Shown here: in pieces, positions 18,791-28,345 of the stretch
Numbering within the stretch: the stretch's first letter is position 1
Layout of the letters: every line of letters begins with the position of its first letter
Assembly (NCBI GenBank): GCA_028023455.1
Contig: JAQFVV010012512.1
Span: 126,001 to 190,000 of the forward strand
Direction: 5' to 3'
Length of the DNA stretch: 64,000 bases
Source of the DNA: Epiperipatus broadwayi
Lineage: Eukaryota > Onychophora > Udeonychophora > Euonychophora > Peripatidae
The notes under the pieces: generated by a model
Databases searched by the model: none
What the model was told of the DNA's origin: nothing
Seen by the model: only the letters and a program-made list of their open reading frames with translations
Made by a program: the position numbers and the translations under genes

Positions 18791-20811
18791 TCCCAAAATC
18801 ATAAAAATATATTAGCTTACCAATATATATATTGTACCGGTCAAAAAGAAGCCAACACATCAACAAACCCAAACTCAAAGTCGGATTCAAACTCAGGTGG
18901 TTCAAACTGAATTCAAACCCAACTCACGAGCTCAGATCAAATCAATGGATGACATATATCGACGGTACATGACTATGCGCCAAGGAACTAGCTCAACGGA
19001 TGATGATGATTAATGAGACTCCTGATCTAACTCTAATAAAGTATAATAAAATAACTAACAATCTTTATAAGTCAACTCATATATATATGTTCGGGTTGCC
19101 AATACAGACAGTGAGCATTAATATTAAAATAATTTGAATAAGAAAGAAAGTTTAAAAAAAAAACCCAAATGTGTTAATAAAATGTTTAATAATAATTATA
19201 ATTTTGTTCAACTTTTAGATTGTGATTATATAGATTACCTCTAGTCTTTAAACAGAATTTATATTTACAACAAGAATGGCAGTCCTTATTATATGCCAAT
19301 ACTATTACGCAATATTATATGATAAATATATGTCTATGCCCCCGACAAGAAAATAAAGGTAGATAAAGGTATTTGGCTATGACTGAAATTATTATTCTGA
19401 TTCTAAAGGAAAGAATGTGAGATTTATTTTCACATTCGCAAATCAATTCACAAAGAGCAAGATACGTATTTAGGGCATAACTTTAATATTTAATAGAAAA
19501 CTTATTTAATTATAAATAAACATGAATTTGTTCGACTTTAATAAAATCAATTCATCACGATTTACGAGCATGAGAGCGGGCTTTACTGGAACTGAAAAAT
19601 AAACGGTACTGACGACTTATGAGCTATAAGAATAAATATGAAAAATAATGGCTTATCTGTGATTTGAGAAAATAGCAGGGCTGCTTGTATTTGACAAGTC
19701 TTCGATGCCCTATATGAAGGATCCATAGAACACAGGGAAAACCAGGTCGGGTCGTAGCCTCGAACCTTTGGTGTTCCAAATATAAAACGAGCAAGTGGAG
19801 GAAGTGCTTTCTTCCTAGATAATTAAACTAATAGAAATATCACCGAGGACAAGCCTATGAAACAGGAGATGGCTCGCGTCAGCAACGTTCGGAAAATGAT
19901 GACTTGGTAATCATCGTATTTAAATAATAAAACCCAATTTATATAAAGAGTGCTCTACGTGATGACCTGATCAAGTTAAATTAAAGTCAAACATGCTTTA
20001 ATCAAAAAGTATTTAATGCAATTAGAAATTATATTAATTATGCCCTAAATCCCATGCCCTTCCTGAATATTACTAGAAAGTATAAAATTTGAATTAGAAT
20101 ATATTCATTTAACTCCTTTATCGATCTTTTTGCGAAACAATATATTAATGTGAATAAACGAATACTATAAACTCAGTAAAGTGGCCGGGAGCATAGGTTA
20201 TAAATTGAGCTAATAATTTGTTGTTATTAGCCATTAATAAAATAGCAAAAATTGTATAAATCATTCAACTCGATAATTAATAGAACTGTATCAAAATAGT
20301 TCTAGTGGGTAAGAATTACTGTAAAAATAAATATAATATTATTTAACAAGGCAAATGCAACGAAGGAAATTATTATCGAGTTGAAGTTATTATTGGCATA
20401 TAATAAAAAAAATAAACAACATTAATAAATCACACAATAAATATATATAATACAATAAATGAACCGCCATCGTAAGAAAAGAGAAAGTTAAATATTAAAT
20501 TTAAAGACTAGAGATTAAGATAGAGAATTACTACATAATTTAAAATAACATTAACAAAAAGACAATTTTACAGTAGATAGCTTAAAGATGTTTTAACTTA
20601 AAGTTCAGAACTGGCCAGGTTCAAAAGGAAAGATATTACCATTTCTTCATGGTTGACTTCTGCGTTTCCACAGGGCAGAGTCCAGTTGGATGAAACATAT
20701 GCGCGCATTTTGAAAATTATGTGAATAGCATTTTGATAGATTTCTCTAAGGTTTCGGCAGCTTACGATTGGTATATGAATTTTTATATTGCAGCCACATT
20801 GAAGATTTTCA

Positions 20812-20855
20812 GGGGGCTTAAGGAACCGTAGTCAGACTCTTGAAGTTAAGCCCCC
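20812..20855. repeat. GC-rich stem-loop
   Basis: GGGGGCTTAA (20812-20821) pairs exactly with TTAAGCCCCC (20846-20855) around a 24-base loop. Confidence 0.65.
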
Positions 20856-21078
20856 CCACCATGGTAGAAACACTATTTTACTTCATAATTTAACTGGGCG
20901 ACTTCTCTAATGAAATATATATAGCTTCTCTTAATGATGAATAATAGCTGCTTGGAAACTTTTCCTGGGCTCTTTATACTGTATCTCTGGTGCCTTTAGG
21001 CTAAATCAATCTTACAAAAAATTTACTAGTTGTTGTTAGATACATTCCTTTGATAAGGCTTTCAAACTCATTAACTTG

Positions 21079-21106
21079 AATTCATTTTCTAATTAGAAAA
21101 TGAATT
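21079..21106. repeat. Perfect 28-bp palindrome
   Basis: Left half AATTCATTTTCTAA and right half TTAGAAAATGAATT with no loop. A site of dyad symmetry; no partner gene is visible. Confidence 0.8.
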
Positions 21107-21730
21107 TTTAATATCAGAAAATGATTTTAATTAGGACCGTCCTAACATTTTAAAGACTTATCTATTTCTAATTAATAAAAACTTTAACCATTGTTTTGGA
21201 AAGAGAAAATCTGAAAGCTTATCGAAAGAATGTAGCTATTAATCACTAAAAATTTAACATATTATTTAAAAGTAAAATAAACATTCCCGACGCAATGAAA
21301 CTTTCGAACAATTATATATATTTAAACATTTATAAATATATATACGCACAATCCACGCAGTTATAATATATATAAATTCATGAATAATTCTAACATGAAT
21401 TTATTAATAGAAATGATTAGTTTAAATCTCAAATGAATTAATTTTAACACACATTTATAATAGTTTTTCTTTAAGGAAACTAGCGTGGACTGAACGCATA
21501 AAGCCCCATTGCATCGGAAATTCAAAGTTAGTACAAGGGTTTGAAGTTGGCTACATGTGAAAGATCATGAAGCTAGGATCGAACTTAGATCCGACTGCTT
21601 CAATATATATATATATATAAACTTAAGAGCATGCTAACGCTCTAAACAAGTTTTTTTTTATTATTATGATAAATGCTACTACAAGAGAAGGCATTCAAAT
21701 CATCTTTATCTTAGATTGTCCCCATCCCCA

Positions 21731-21759
21731 GACCAGTTTCGACCTATGGGTCTCTTCAG
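21731..21759 (-). ncRNA. Hammerhead ribozyme, canonical core
   Basis: Minus strand: CTGAAGA (CUGANGA box), stem II GACC-CATA-GGTC (4 bp perfect), GAAA, then CTGGTC, giving stem III ACTGGT (A-U, C-G, U-G) and the cleavage triplet GTC. Every invariant core base is present. Stem I is poor because the upstream strand was replaced at the inversion junction. Confidence 0.8.
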
Positions 21760-21862
21760 TGACATGCAGATGTCTAAAGGTTTAGATCTTCTTCTTGAGA
21801 ATTACCTTTTAGATAAATGCTTAGCTTGAGTTGGTTTTTTGAATCTAATGTCCCAATTCTCA

Positions 21863-21891
21863 CTGAAGAGACCCATAGGTTGAAACCGGTC
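21863..21891 (+). ncRNA. Hammerhead ribozyme, canonical core with stem I
   Basis: Plus strand: CTGAAGA, stem II GACC-CATA-GGTT (with a G-U pair), GAAA, CCGGTC, giving palindromic stem III ACCGGT and cleavage at GTC. The bases just upstream (AATTCTCA) pair with the bases just downstream (TGGGGATT-like) over about 7 positions including G-U pairs, giving a credible stem I. Confidence 0.82.
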
Positions 21892-22225
21892 TGGGGATGG
21901 GGAAAATCTAAAATAAAGATGATTTGAATGCCTTCTCTTGTAGTAGCATTTATCATAATAATAATAAAAAACTTGTTTGGAGCATTAGCATCTGCTTAAG
22001 TTTACATATTGGTAAATGCAAGCTATATATAAGTCATGTGACATCTGACTTTTTATTATTACTATATATATATATATATATATTATAACCTCCTATATAT
22101 CATATATATATATATATAATATCTAAAGAGCCTGCTACTAGCTCTAAACAAGCTTAATTTTTTTTATGATAAATGCTACAAGAGAAAATACATAAAGCTT
22201 TTATCTATGATGGTCCCCATCCCCA

Positions 22226-22254
22226 GACCGGTTTCGAGCTATGGCTCTCATCAG
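22226..22254 (-). ncRNA. Hammerhead ribozyme, canonical core, best copy
   Basis: Minus strand: CTGATGA, stem II GAGC-CATA-GCTC (4 bp perfect), GAAA, CCGGTC. Stem III is ACCGGT, self-complementary, with cleavage expected after GTC. Stem I is formed by TCCTCA upstream with TGGGGA downstream (6 pairs, one G-U). All catalytic-core positions match the consensus. Confidence 0.88.
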
Positions 22255-22474
22255 TGAGGAGCTAGGACATATGATTCAAAATATTAACTCAAGCCAAGCA
22301 TTTATCTAATTCTTAAATATTAAGAAAAAGATCCAAATTTTCAGACACCTACATGTCTTCAAACTCAGCTCTTTAACCAAAGAAACTATATGAGCCTGAA
22401 CTAAATTCAGAGATCCCATATATTAGTAGGCTTAGCAATTTAATATAGCCAAAGCCCTAATAGCAAAATTATAA

Positions 22475-22522
22475 TAGTAAAAATCAGTCATATATAAAAA
22501 TCAGTGATATATGACTGATTTT

Positions 22523-22527
<5 letters not shown>
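22475..22527. repeat. Perfect 21-bp stem hairpin
   Basis: Left arm 22475-22495 (TAGTAAAAATCAGTC...) and right arm 22507-22527 are exact reverse complements around an 11-base loop, directly followed by an (AT)n run. It is probably a terminal remnant of a foldback or miniature element. Confidence 0.85.
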
Positions 22528-22559
<32 letters not shown>

Positions 22560-22568
22560 AAGTATGAT

Positions 22569-22601
<33 letters not shown>
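22525..22601. repeat. Two (AT)n arrays
   Basis: Two TA arrays separated by GTTAAGTATGATGTG. Confidence 0.85.
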
Positions 22602-22604
<3 letters not shown>

Positions 22605-25140
22605 CACATCAACTGTTAAGATGTGTTTAGTTATTCCCTCTGTGAAGATACATATTAGAGCCCACATCTTAAAACAGCTAATTCAAAAAGGTACCATTCT
22701 GAATTAGCTATTTTGAGATTCAGATGATAAATACTAAACATGTTTACTTACAGAGAGCATAGCTGAACATTTATTAATGTTTGAGGTGATTTGATATAGA
22801 TTTAATTCAATAAATGCAACTTTCTGAAGAAATTTACAATATTTGCAGAATATCAAGAAATATGCCATTTTTTCACATTCTCACACCTATAAAATACATT
22901 TCTCATTTCAAATTCATATAAGAAATTGGTTTTAATAAAACAAAAAATTATAGGTTAATGAGAAATTTTGTTTAGTTTCATTGATTGCCAATTAGTAGTA
23001 ATTGATAGTTTAATGGAAACATCAAAAGTTTAAAGTTATTTCTATTCACATGGCTATAATTTCATTTTTATTCTTTATTATAATAACAATCCATGTAAAT
23101 ATTTAATGCAATAGATATAATGAAATATATAAATCTATTTGATGTCATTGTTTTGAATAAAATAAAATAATCTAGCCAAAAATGTCTCTCATTAAGAATA
23201 AACAAAAGTTTGGGAATCAATATATTTTCTAATAAGTGAAAAATTAGTAACCTAAATACAACCTTTAGCAATAATAGTCTGAATTACAGTCTACACAATG
23301 ATATTTAAAAATAATCACAGGTAGTCAGTCTCACTTTACTAAAATAATTTCTAGGAATAATTTCTTGAAAAAAATGTATGATGCAACTTGATGATTAGGC
23401 TTACTGATAACTCAAAATATATTTTCATCCTTTAAGAGACTCAGCCCAAATGAAGAATCAATTTTTAAATATTGACTAAAATTTGCATGCAAAGAATTAT
23501 GGCATAGAACATGAGAATGATTTCAATTTGATTTGATATTAGATAAGGTTAGCAATTTTATACTTTTAAAAAGTAAATACTTGTGATATCCAATCAGTAC
23601 AAAAATAATATTACTATGGACATCAAAAGTATTGCACATAAATGGAGAGAAATACGTAAAACTAATATTATAACTTATCACTGATTTGTTTAAAGTTTTA
23701 GTAGATTTGATACAATTTGTATATTACTATCAAATAATAGAGTTATAAAATAATATGAACATTTTTTTTAAAAATACACTTAAGACTTAAAGCATCTTTA
23801 CCATGTCATAATTGATGAAAAAATATAGAAAATGACTTCAGAAAAAAAAATGCATGACTCTTCATCCCCAAAATTTATAATTAAATGGTCCATGTGAATT
23901 TAATAAATTACGAAATTATGGTGAAAATATATATCTTTATTAAAAAACATTCATGTGAATAATGTCATGTGACAGTATACTTGATTAACCCAAGTTTATC
24001 TGAAAACATCAAGAGAGCACTGCTAAAATTGTAGACAATTTTAAATGCTGGTAATTTTAAATTTTCAAATGCTTAGACAGAATCTATTTTAATTGTAATT
24101 AAACTAGCAAAACAATCCTGTAGTATTAAAATATGCATTTATACCTTTATTTTGAGGATTATTTTTGCTCACTTTTCAATACTTTCCAATATCTACTTTT
24201 TAAGGCTTCAATTATGCTATTTTTTGGCTTTATTAAAGCTTAATAAATTTGATATTTTTTAATAAAAAAGAATAAAACCTTAAGTCAAGAAACTATTATA
24301 AACGTGCAATAATTTAATTTTTCCTTATGTAAAAAAAAAAACAAAAACCTATTAATAAATAATAAAAAAAAATACTTGTAAAGATAGCTGCTGAAGAAGA
24401 ATGGAAGGAAGAAAATCATTTTTAGTAATATTATCATAATAAATCATAAATAATAATAATAAATAAATAAAATAATAAATAAATAAAATAATAAATCAGT
24501 CATACAATGAAGATTATCGTCATTTGATGTGTAAAATATCTAATATAACTCCTAAAAAATTGAATAAATATTTTTTAATTAAAACTTTCAACAAGTTAGC
24601 AAACATTTCAATCCAATAAATAAAATATTATTTGGACGCATATAAACTAGGGATGATATATAAACTGCATTCGCTTTATACATAATCATTTAACACATAT
24701 TTTTATAAATAAGATAATAAAATTTACATTATTTGTTCAAATCTGATTAAATAGTTTAGTATATAGTATACCATCCTTTCATCATCATTTTCAACAACAG
24801 TCTGTCCCAACAAAGTGAAAGTCTCACAAATTTAATTGACTTTTTACTATTTATAACTTTCCTTTTCAAGACATAGAAAACATTCTTACTCTTTGCAATT
24901 GTTATATAAGGAAACTCATTGTATATCTTTTATATGTATTGTGATTTTTTCCATTTTAATTTTTTCAGTAATACCACTGAAAACTGTTTGTTTACTTGTC
25001 TACGCATTTCACTTTCTACCTCTCCATACTTTCTCCTGATCTATATATATCTATTTGATGCATAGCTAAAATTTCTATATTGTACATCTATTAAACATCT
25101 AAGTTTAGTGCATTATTTTTTAAACATATATATATATATA

Positions 25141-25275
25141 TAAGACATATTTTGTGGGTTCATCCGTGTTAAAAAATTTAAATATTGATATACCGACATT
25201 TCGACTTGATCACACAAGTCATCCACTGGGTGATAAAATGTAGAAAGATGGTTGTAAAGGCGCTACACTTTAGAT
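25141..25275 (-). mobile_element. PLE family C pseudo-LTR fragment (copy 1)
   Basis: Alignable over about 130 bases with 34790-34915, where the same segment follows a PLE endonuclease. Shared blocks are AGGCGCTAC-type at one end and TTTTGTGGGTTCATCC at the other. It carries a hammerhead-like motif in the middle. No PLE protein is left at this locus. Confidence 0.75.
25195..25228 (-). ncRNA. Hammerhead-like motif, first box altered
   Basis: Minus strand: AGTGGATGA in place of CTGATGA, stem II GACTTG-TGTGAT-CAAGTC (6 bp perfect), GAAA, TGTC. Stem II, the GAAA box and the triplet GTC are intact; the leading C and U of the first box do not match, so catalysis is doubtful. The second copy at 34836 has the same deviation, so the change was inherited from the source element. 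Confidence 0.5.
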
Positions 25276-25379
25276 GTTAAGTTAGTTCTTACAAAAGTAG
25301 TCAATGGTGTTTTAATTTTGTGATTAATTTCATCCATTATATTTCAATCTGTATTCTCTAATTGGTACACTTATGATTT

Positions 25380-26770
25380 TTTCAGTGTTCTAAATGAAGA
25401 AGTGAGACATAAAATTAAATATATGAACAAGGAAAAATCTACAAGTAATGATGAAACTATAATTGATACCTTAAAAAAAAGCAAGCAAAAAGTAGAAAAA
25501 ATGTTAGTGAACCTATGCATCAAATGTATAAATGATATCAAATGATTGGAAGAATGCAGTAGTAACTTCCATATTTAAAAAAAATGATAAATTAGATATT
25601 AGAACTTTTAGACCTACCAGTGTTTTATTCTATAGAATTTTTTTAGAAATATAATTATAAACTTGTCTGCAACAATTCTGGATTTTACCCAACCCAAAAA
25701 AAAATATCCAACAATAAAGAAACAGAATTTAAAAGTAGTTTCAGCCTAGTGGATTACATCCAAATATTGAGAAAAATTATAGATAAAAAGAATGAGTTGT
25801 CATTATGTTTTGCATTGTAGATTATAAAAATGCATTTGATTATATAAGCATTTTACACAGATTAAAGCATTGGATCATCATGGTGTAGATTCAAAATATT
25901 GCTTATTCTGAAGAATATTTTTCAAAACACAATATCCATGATTGCATTACATAGTTATACTATGAAGATTAACATAGAAAAAGGTGTGCAACAGGGTAAT
26001 TCCATATTAAAATGACTTTTTACAGCAGTTTTACAATAAATATTTCGTGCATTAAAATGTGAAAATGAATGAGTATAAATAAATGGAGATTATTTACAGC
26101 ATCTAGATTTGTCTTCAACAATAATGCCTGAGATTTAGGAAATATTGTAAGAGATATCAGATGAAAGTAATAAAGTAGGACTGAAGATAAATGCTTAAAA
26201 AGCCAAAATGATGTTCAATGAATTTTCTCAAAAGAAGAAAATAAAGATTAATTATGATGAATTAGAACAACTATGAATAACCTTGATCAAATTATTAATA
26301 CTTTTGCGGACATAATGAATGAAATTACTCCTAGAATTAAATACAGTTGTAATGATTTTGTTGTATATAGCATAATATTAAAATGAAATATGACTCTATG
26401 GTTGAAGAGGAACATTTTAAATAAATGTGTTTTAGTAATTCTTACTTATGGATCTGAGACTTGCAACACTTAACTGAAGAGCAATAGAGAAACTTCAAAC
26501 TATTTTTTGAAGTAAGAAATGTTTGTTAGATGAATACATGGGTGAGAAAACAATCAAATATTTCTAATAAAATCGAAATATTTAAGAGACTGAAGTGTAG
26601 TTATGTTGGACATATAGTTAGAAGAGATCATAATAAATGAGCAGTTATATTTTTTAACTTAATTCCAAAAGAATATAAAATATTTAGAAAGAGACCCAAT
26701 GTGAAATGGATAAATGAAATAAAACAATTTGCTGGTGTGATGTAGAGAAGAGAAAAACTAGATTAATATT
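25380..26770 (+). mobile_element. Heavily decayed LINE (endonuclease-RT type)
   Basis: All three plus frames contribute fragments. They include WKNAVVTSIFKKNDKLD with FRPTSVL (RT fingers, about 25545-25625), VDYKNAFDYI (motif A, about 25815) and SNKVGLKINA with KAKMMFN (after the palm, about 26165-26215). LTYGSETC lies near 26440, and GHIVRRDHNK followed by IPKEYKIF.KRPNVKWINEI (3' region, about 26610-26725) closes the element. This series is characteristic of the insect-type endonuclease-reverse-transcriptase LINEs whose C-terminus has YGSETW and a GH..R...GRP..RW signature. More than ten stops and shifts are present, so it is ancient. Confidence 0.75.
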
Positions 26771-26845
26771 TGTCTGAAGGTTTGTATTATTCTCCACTCT
26801 TCTTCAGTTGTTGCTGGTCTAAATGCACAATGACAATATTCACTT

Positions 26846-26922
26846 AGAAGTTGAATTCGCACCTTTAGATTCTTGAATATTAAATTTAAGGCAAACACTC
26901 TACTAATTGAGCTATTCTGTCA
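26846..26922 (-). ncRNA. tRNA-like unit (left arm)
   Basis: On minus: A box TAGCTCAATTAGTAGAG and B box GGTGCGAATTC, with about 34 bases between. A Pol III promoter-like pair as in tRNA-derived SINEs. It is the mirror copy of 28056-28134 and is followed by the start of the hammerhead-like segment, cut off near 26780. Confidence 0.7.
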
Positions 26923-26989
26923 AAGGCAAAATACAGTAGGAATTTGATATATTTATATATGAGGGTTGGTTCAAATCTTTCTGAGTCCT

Positions 26990-27472
26990 TCAATTTTTTA
27001 ACAAGGCTAATATAGTTTTTTTTTTCCTAAGAGAAATATTAATTAAAAGCTTCCATACATTGTGTATTGCCACACTGGTTTGACTTATAGGATTATTTAT
27101 CTTTGTCATATGAGCAGCTTCTATGAATTTTATTCTATGCATGTTTTCCTCTTTATCAAATATCTTTGTATTTTCCCACTTAATCATATGGTCATTAGTA
27201 CACACGTGATCTGATATGGTAGACACATCTGTTTTTTTCTCTTTTAACCATCAGTTTGTGCTCTTTAAATAACTGTTTAACAGGATAGCAGGTCTCACCA
27301 ATGTATTTCCTTCCACATTCACATGGTATTTTATGTATGCTGTTTTTGTTCTTCAGAATTTCCAGTTTAGGCTTAGTAGAAGTAAGCATTTCTCAAAGAG
27401 TAGTATGGCTTTGGAAAGCAGTTCTAATGTTATATTGACTGCAGATTTTCTTTAATTTGTCTGCCATTCCTG
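26990..27472 (-). pseudogene. PLE GIY-YIG endonuclease (family A, minus copy)
   Basis: Site-specific nicking endonuclease domain found at the C-terminus of canonical Penelope-like elements. Read on minus: a linker GMADKLKKICSQYNIRTAF, a stop, PKLEILKNKNSIHKIPCECG, RKYIGETCYP (the YIG half of GIY-YIG), VKQLFKEHK (the position usually R..EH), then a one-base shift near 27226. The second block follows with HVCTNDHMIKWENTKIFDKE, IKFIEAAHM (the conserved catalytic Glu region) and NNPISQTSVAIHNVWKLL before a stop. Two lesions inactivate it. The CxC motif (PCEC) and the EAAHM block resemble arthropod PLEs. Confidence 0.85.
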
Positions 27473-27933
27473 GTACAATTATTGGTACTGTGGTATATCC
27501 ATACATAACAGGAATGATGGACAAATTAAAGAAAATCTGCAGTCAATATAACATTAGAACTGCTTTCCAAACCATACCACACTTTGAGGAATGCTTACTT
27601 CTACTAAGCCTAAACTGGAAATGCTGAAGAACAAAAACTGCATATATGAAATACCATGTGAATGTGAAAAGAAATACATTGTTGAGACCTGTCACCCTGT
27701 TGAACAGCAATTGACAGAGCACAAACTACTGGCTAAAAGAGAAAAACAGATGTGTCTACCATAGCATATCATGTATGTACTAATGACCATATGATTAAGT
27801 GGGAAAATACAAAGATATTAGAGAAAGAGGAAAAAATGCATGGAAGAAAATTCAAGGAAGCTGCACATATGACAATGGTAAATAATCCTAAAGTCAACCC
27901 AGTGTGGCAATACACAATGTATGGAAGCCTTTA
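27473..27933 (+). pseudogene. PLE GIY-YIG endonuclease (family A, plus copy)
   Basis: Mirror copy: GMMDKLKKICSQYNIRTAFQ, a shift, TKPKLEMLKNKNCIYEIPCE, CEKKYIVETCHP (the conserved Gly of YIG has become Val), VEQQLTEHK, a shift at about 27750, STIAYHVCTNDHMIKWENTK, KFKEAAHMTMVNNP and WQYTMYGSL before a stop. It extends slightly further upstream than the minus copy. Loss of the catalytic Gly means it is dead in its own right. Confidence 0.82.
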
Positions 27934-28055
27934 ATTAATCTTGCTCCTAGGGAAAAAAACTAATTAGCCTTGTTAAAAAAAAATTGATAAGACTCAGGAG
28001 GATTTGAACTAACTCTCATATATAAATATATCAAATTTCTACTATATGTTTCCTT

Positions 28056-28134
28056 TGAAAGAATAGCTCAGTTGGTAGAGCATTTGTGTTAAATTAGATA
28101 TTCAAGAATCTAAAGGTGCAAGTTCAACTTCTAA
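28056..28134 (+). ncRNA. tRNA-like unit (right arm)
   Basis: A box TAGCTCAGTTGGTAGAG at 28064-28080 and B box ending GTTCAACTT at 28122-28130. D-stem pairing GCTC/GAGC is kept. The T-arm is degraded, so it is not a working tRNA. Confidence 0.7.
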
Positions 28135-28345
28135 GCAAATATTATCATTGTGCATATAGGCCAGCAATACTTGAAGAAGAGTGGAGAATTATACTACTCA
28201 AAACATTGTGTAATTACTAACCTGTATTGACTATTTGTGTGTTATTACTAACAAGTTGTTTGTATTTGGAAAGTTTAAATAAAGTTTAAAATTTTCTATA
28301 CATTCAACATTTACTCATAAATGATACAAATATTCCAACATATCA
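28056..28345 (+). mobile_element. tRNA-headed short element with hammerhead-derived body (SINE family H, copy 1)
   Basis: Head: tRNA-like 28056-28134 with A box TAGCTCAGTTGGTAGAG and B box GGTGCAAGTTCAACTT. Body: CCAGCAATACTTGAAGAAGA, GTGGAG, ACTACTCAAAACATTGTG, then TTACTAACAAGTTG and a TTTAAATAAAGTTT-type tail. The same order is seen on the minus strand at 50228-49915, and the body alone at 44.1-44.5 kb. In this copy the element is appended to the end of a PLE, so it may be part of that PLE's terminal region or a SINE that borrowed it. Confidence 0.65.

Larger units (their letters stand above)
17620..18830 (-). mobile_element. PLE family D: reverse transcriptase plus pseudo-LTR, decayed
   Basis: Read from about 18830 to 17620 on the minus strand. 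RT domain pieces occur at 18790-18210, a poorly conserved C-terminal part runs to about 17896, and a pseudo-LTR-like segment with a hammerhead-like motif lies at 17836-17803. The RT-to-terminal-ribozyme order is that of Penelope-like elements. The adjoining 646-bp hairpin is made of a related pseudo-LTR. No GIY-YIG motif is recognisable in the C-terminal part. Confidence 0.7.
18831..21615. other. Anonymous, less AT-rich region
   Basis: No element protein recognised. GC content is visibly higher than around it, especially at 18830-19010, 19670-19920 and 20640-20870. A minus-strand frame without ATG runs from about 19812 to 19598 (contains FIFGTPKVRGYDPTWFSL) behind an AG that could be a splice acceptor; I do not recognise it. 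There is a C7 hairpin at 20812-20855 and a 28-bp palindrome at 21079-21106. It could hold exons or regulatory sequence of a host gene, but nothing decides this. Confidence 0.4.
21618..22262. mobile_element. Cluster of three PLE pseudo-LTR copies (-, +, -)
   Basis: Three copies of one approximately 140-base unit: 21765-21618 on minus, 21855-22003 on plus and 22262-22120 on minus. Each runs from a hammerhead core through CTGGGGATGGGG, then a stretch including AATGC...TTCTCTTGTAG, TAGCATTTATCATAA and a T/A-rich run, to an inverted end near ACTTAAG. The sequence upstream of the core in the second and third copies is also alignable (21785-21862 against 22340-22255); the first copy lacks it and begins almost exactly at the ribozyme core. 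Copies one and two form a large inverted repeat with a loop of about 100 bases. No PLE protein is left nearby. Confidence 0.8.
22340..25130. other. Non-coding AT-rich region
   Basis: No recognised protein. It holds a perfect 21-bp stem hairpin (22475-22527), (AT)n arrays at about 22525-22557 and 22573-22601, a weak hairpin AGCTAATTCA / TGAATTAGCT around 22677-22710, and an (AAATA)n-like tract at about 24449-24497. Confidence 0.6.
26780..28345. mobile_element. Head-to-head inverted pair of PLE family A copies with tRNA-like ends
   Basis: A minus-strand copy (27472 to 26780) and a plus-strand copy (27473 to 28345) of the same element meet near 27473. Each arm contains, in order, a PLE linker, a GIY-YIG endonuclease, a short 3' flank, a tRNA-like unit and a hammerhead-derived segment. 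Arms are roughly 80-90 percent identical by eye. The plus copy is longer at both ends. Inverted partial copies are a known feature of Penelope insertions, but the tRNA-like unit at both ends is unusual. Confidence 0.8.

Noticed and set aside
28056-28134. Functional tRNA gene
   Set aside because: A and B boxes are present but the T arm and acceptor do not pair, and the unit recurs as part of a repeat.
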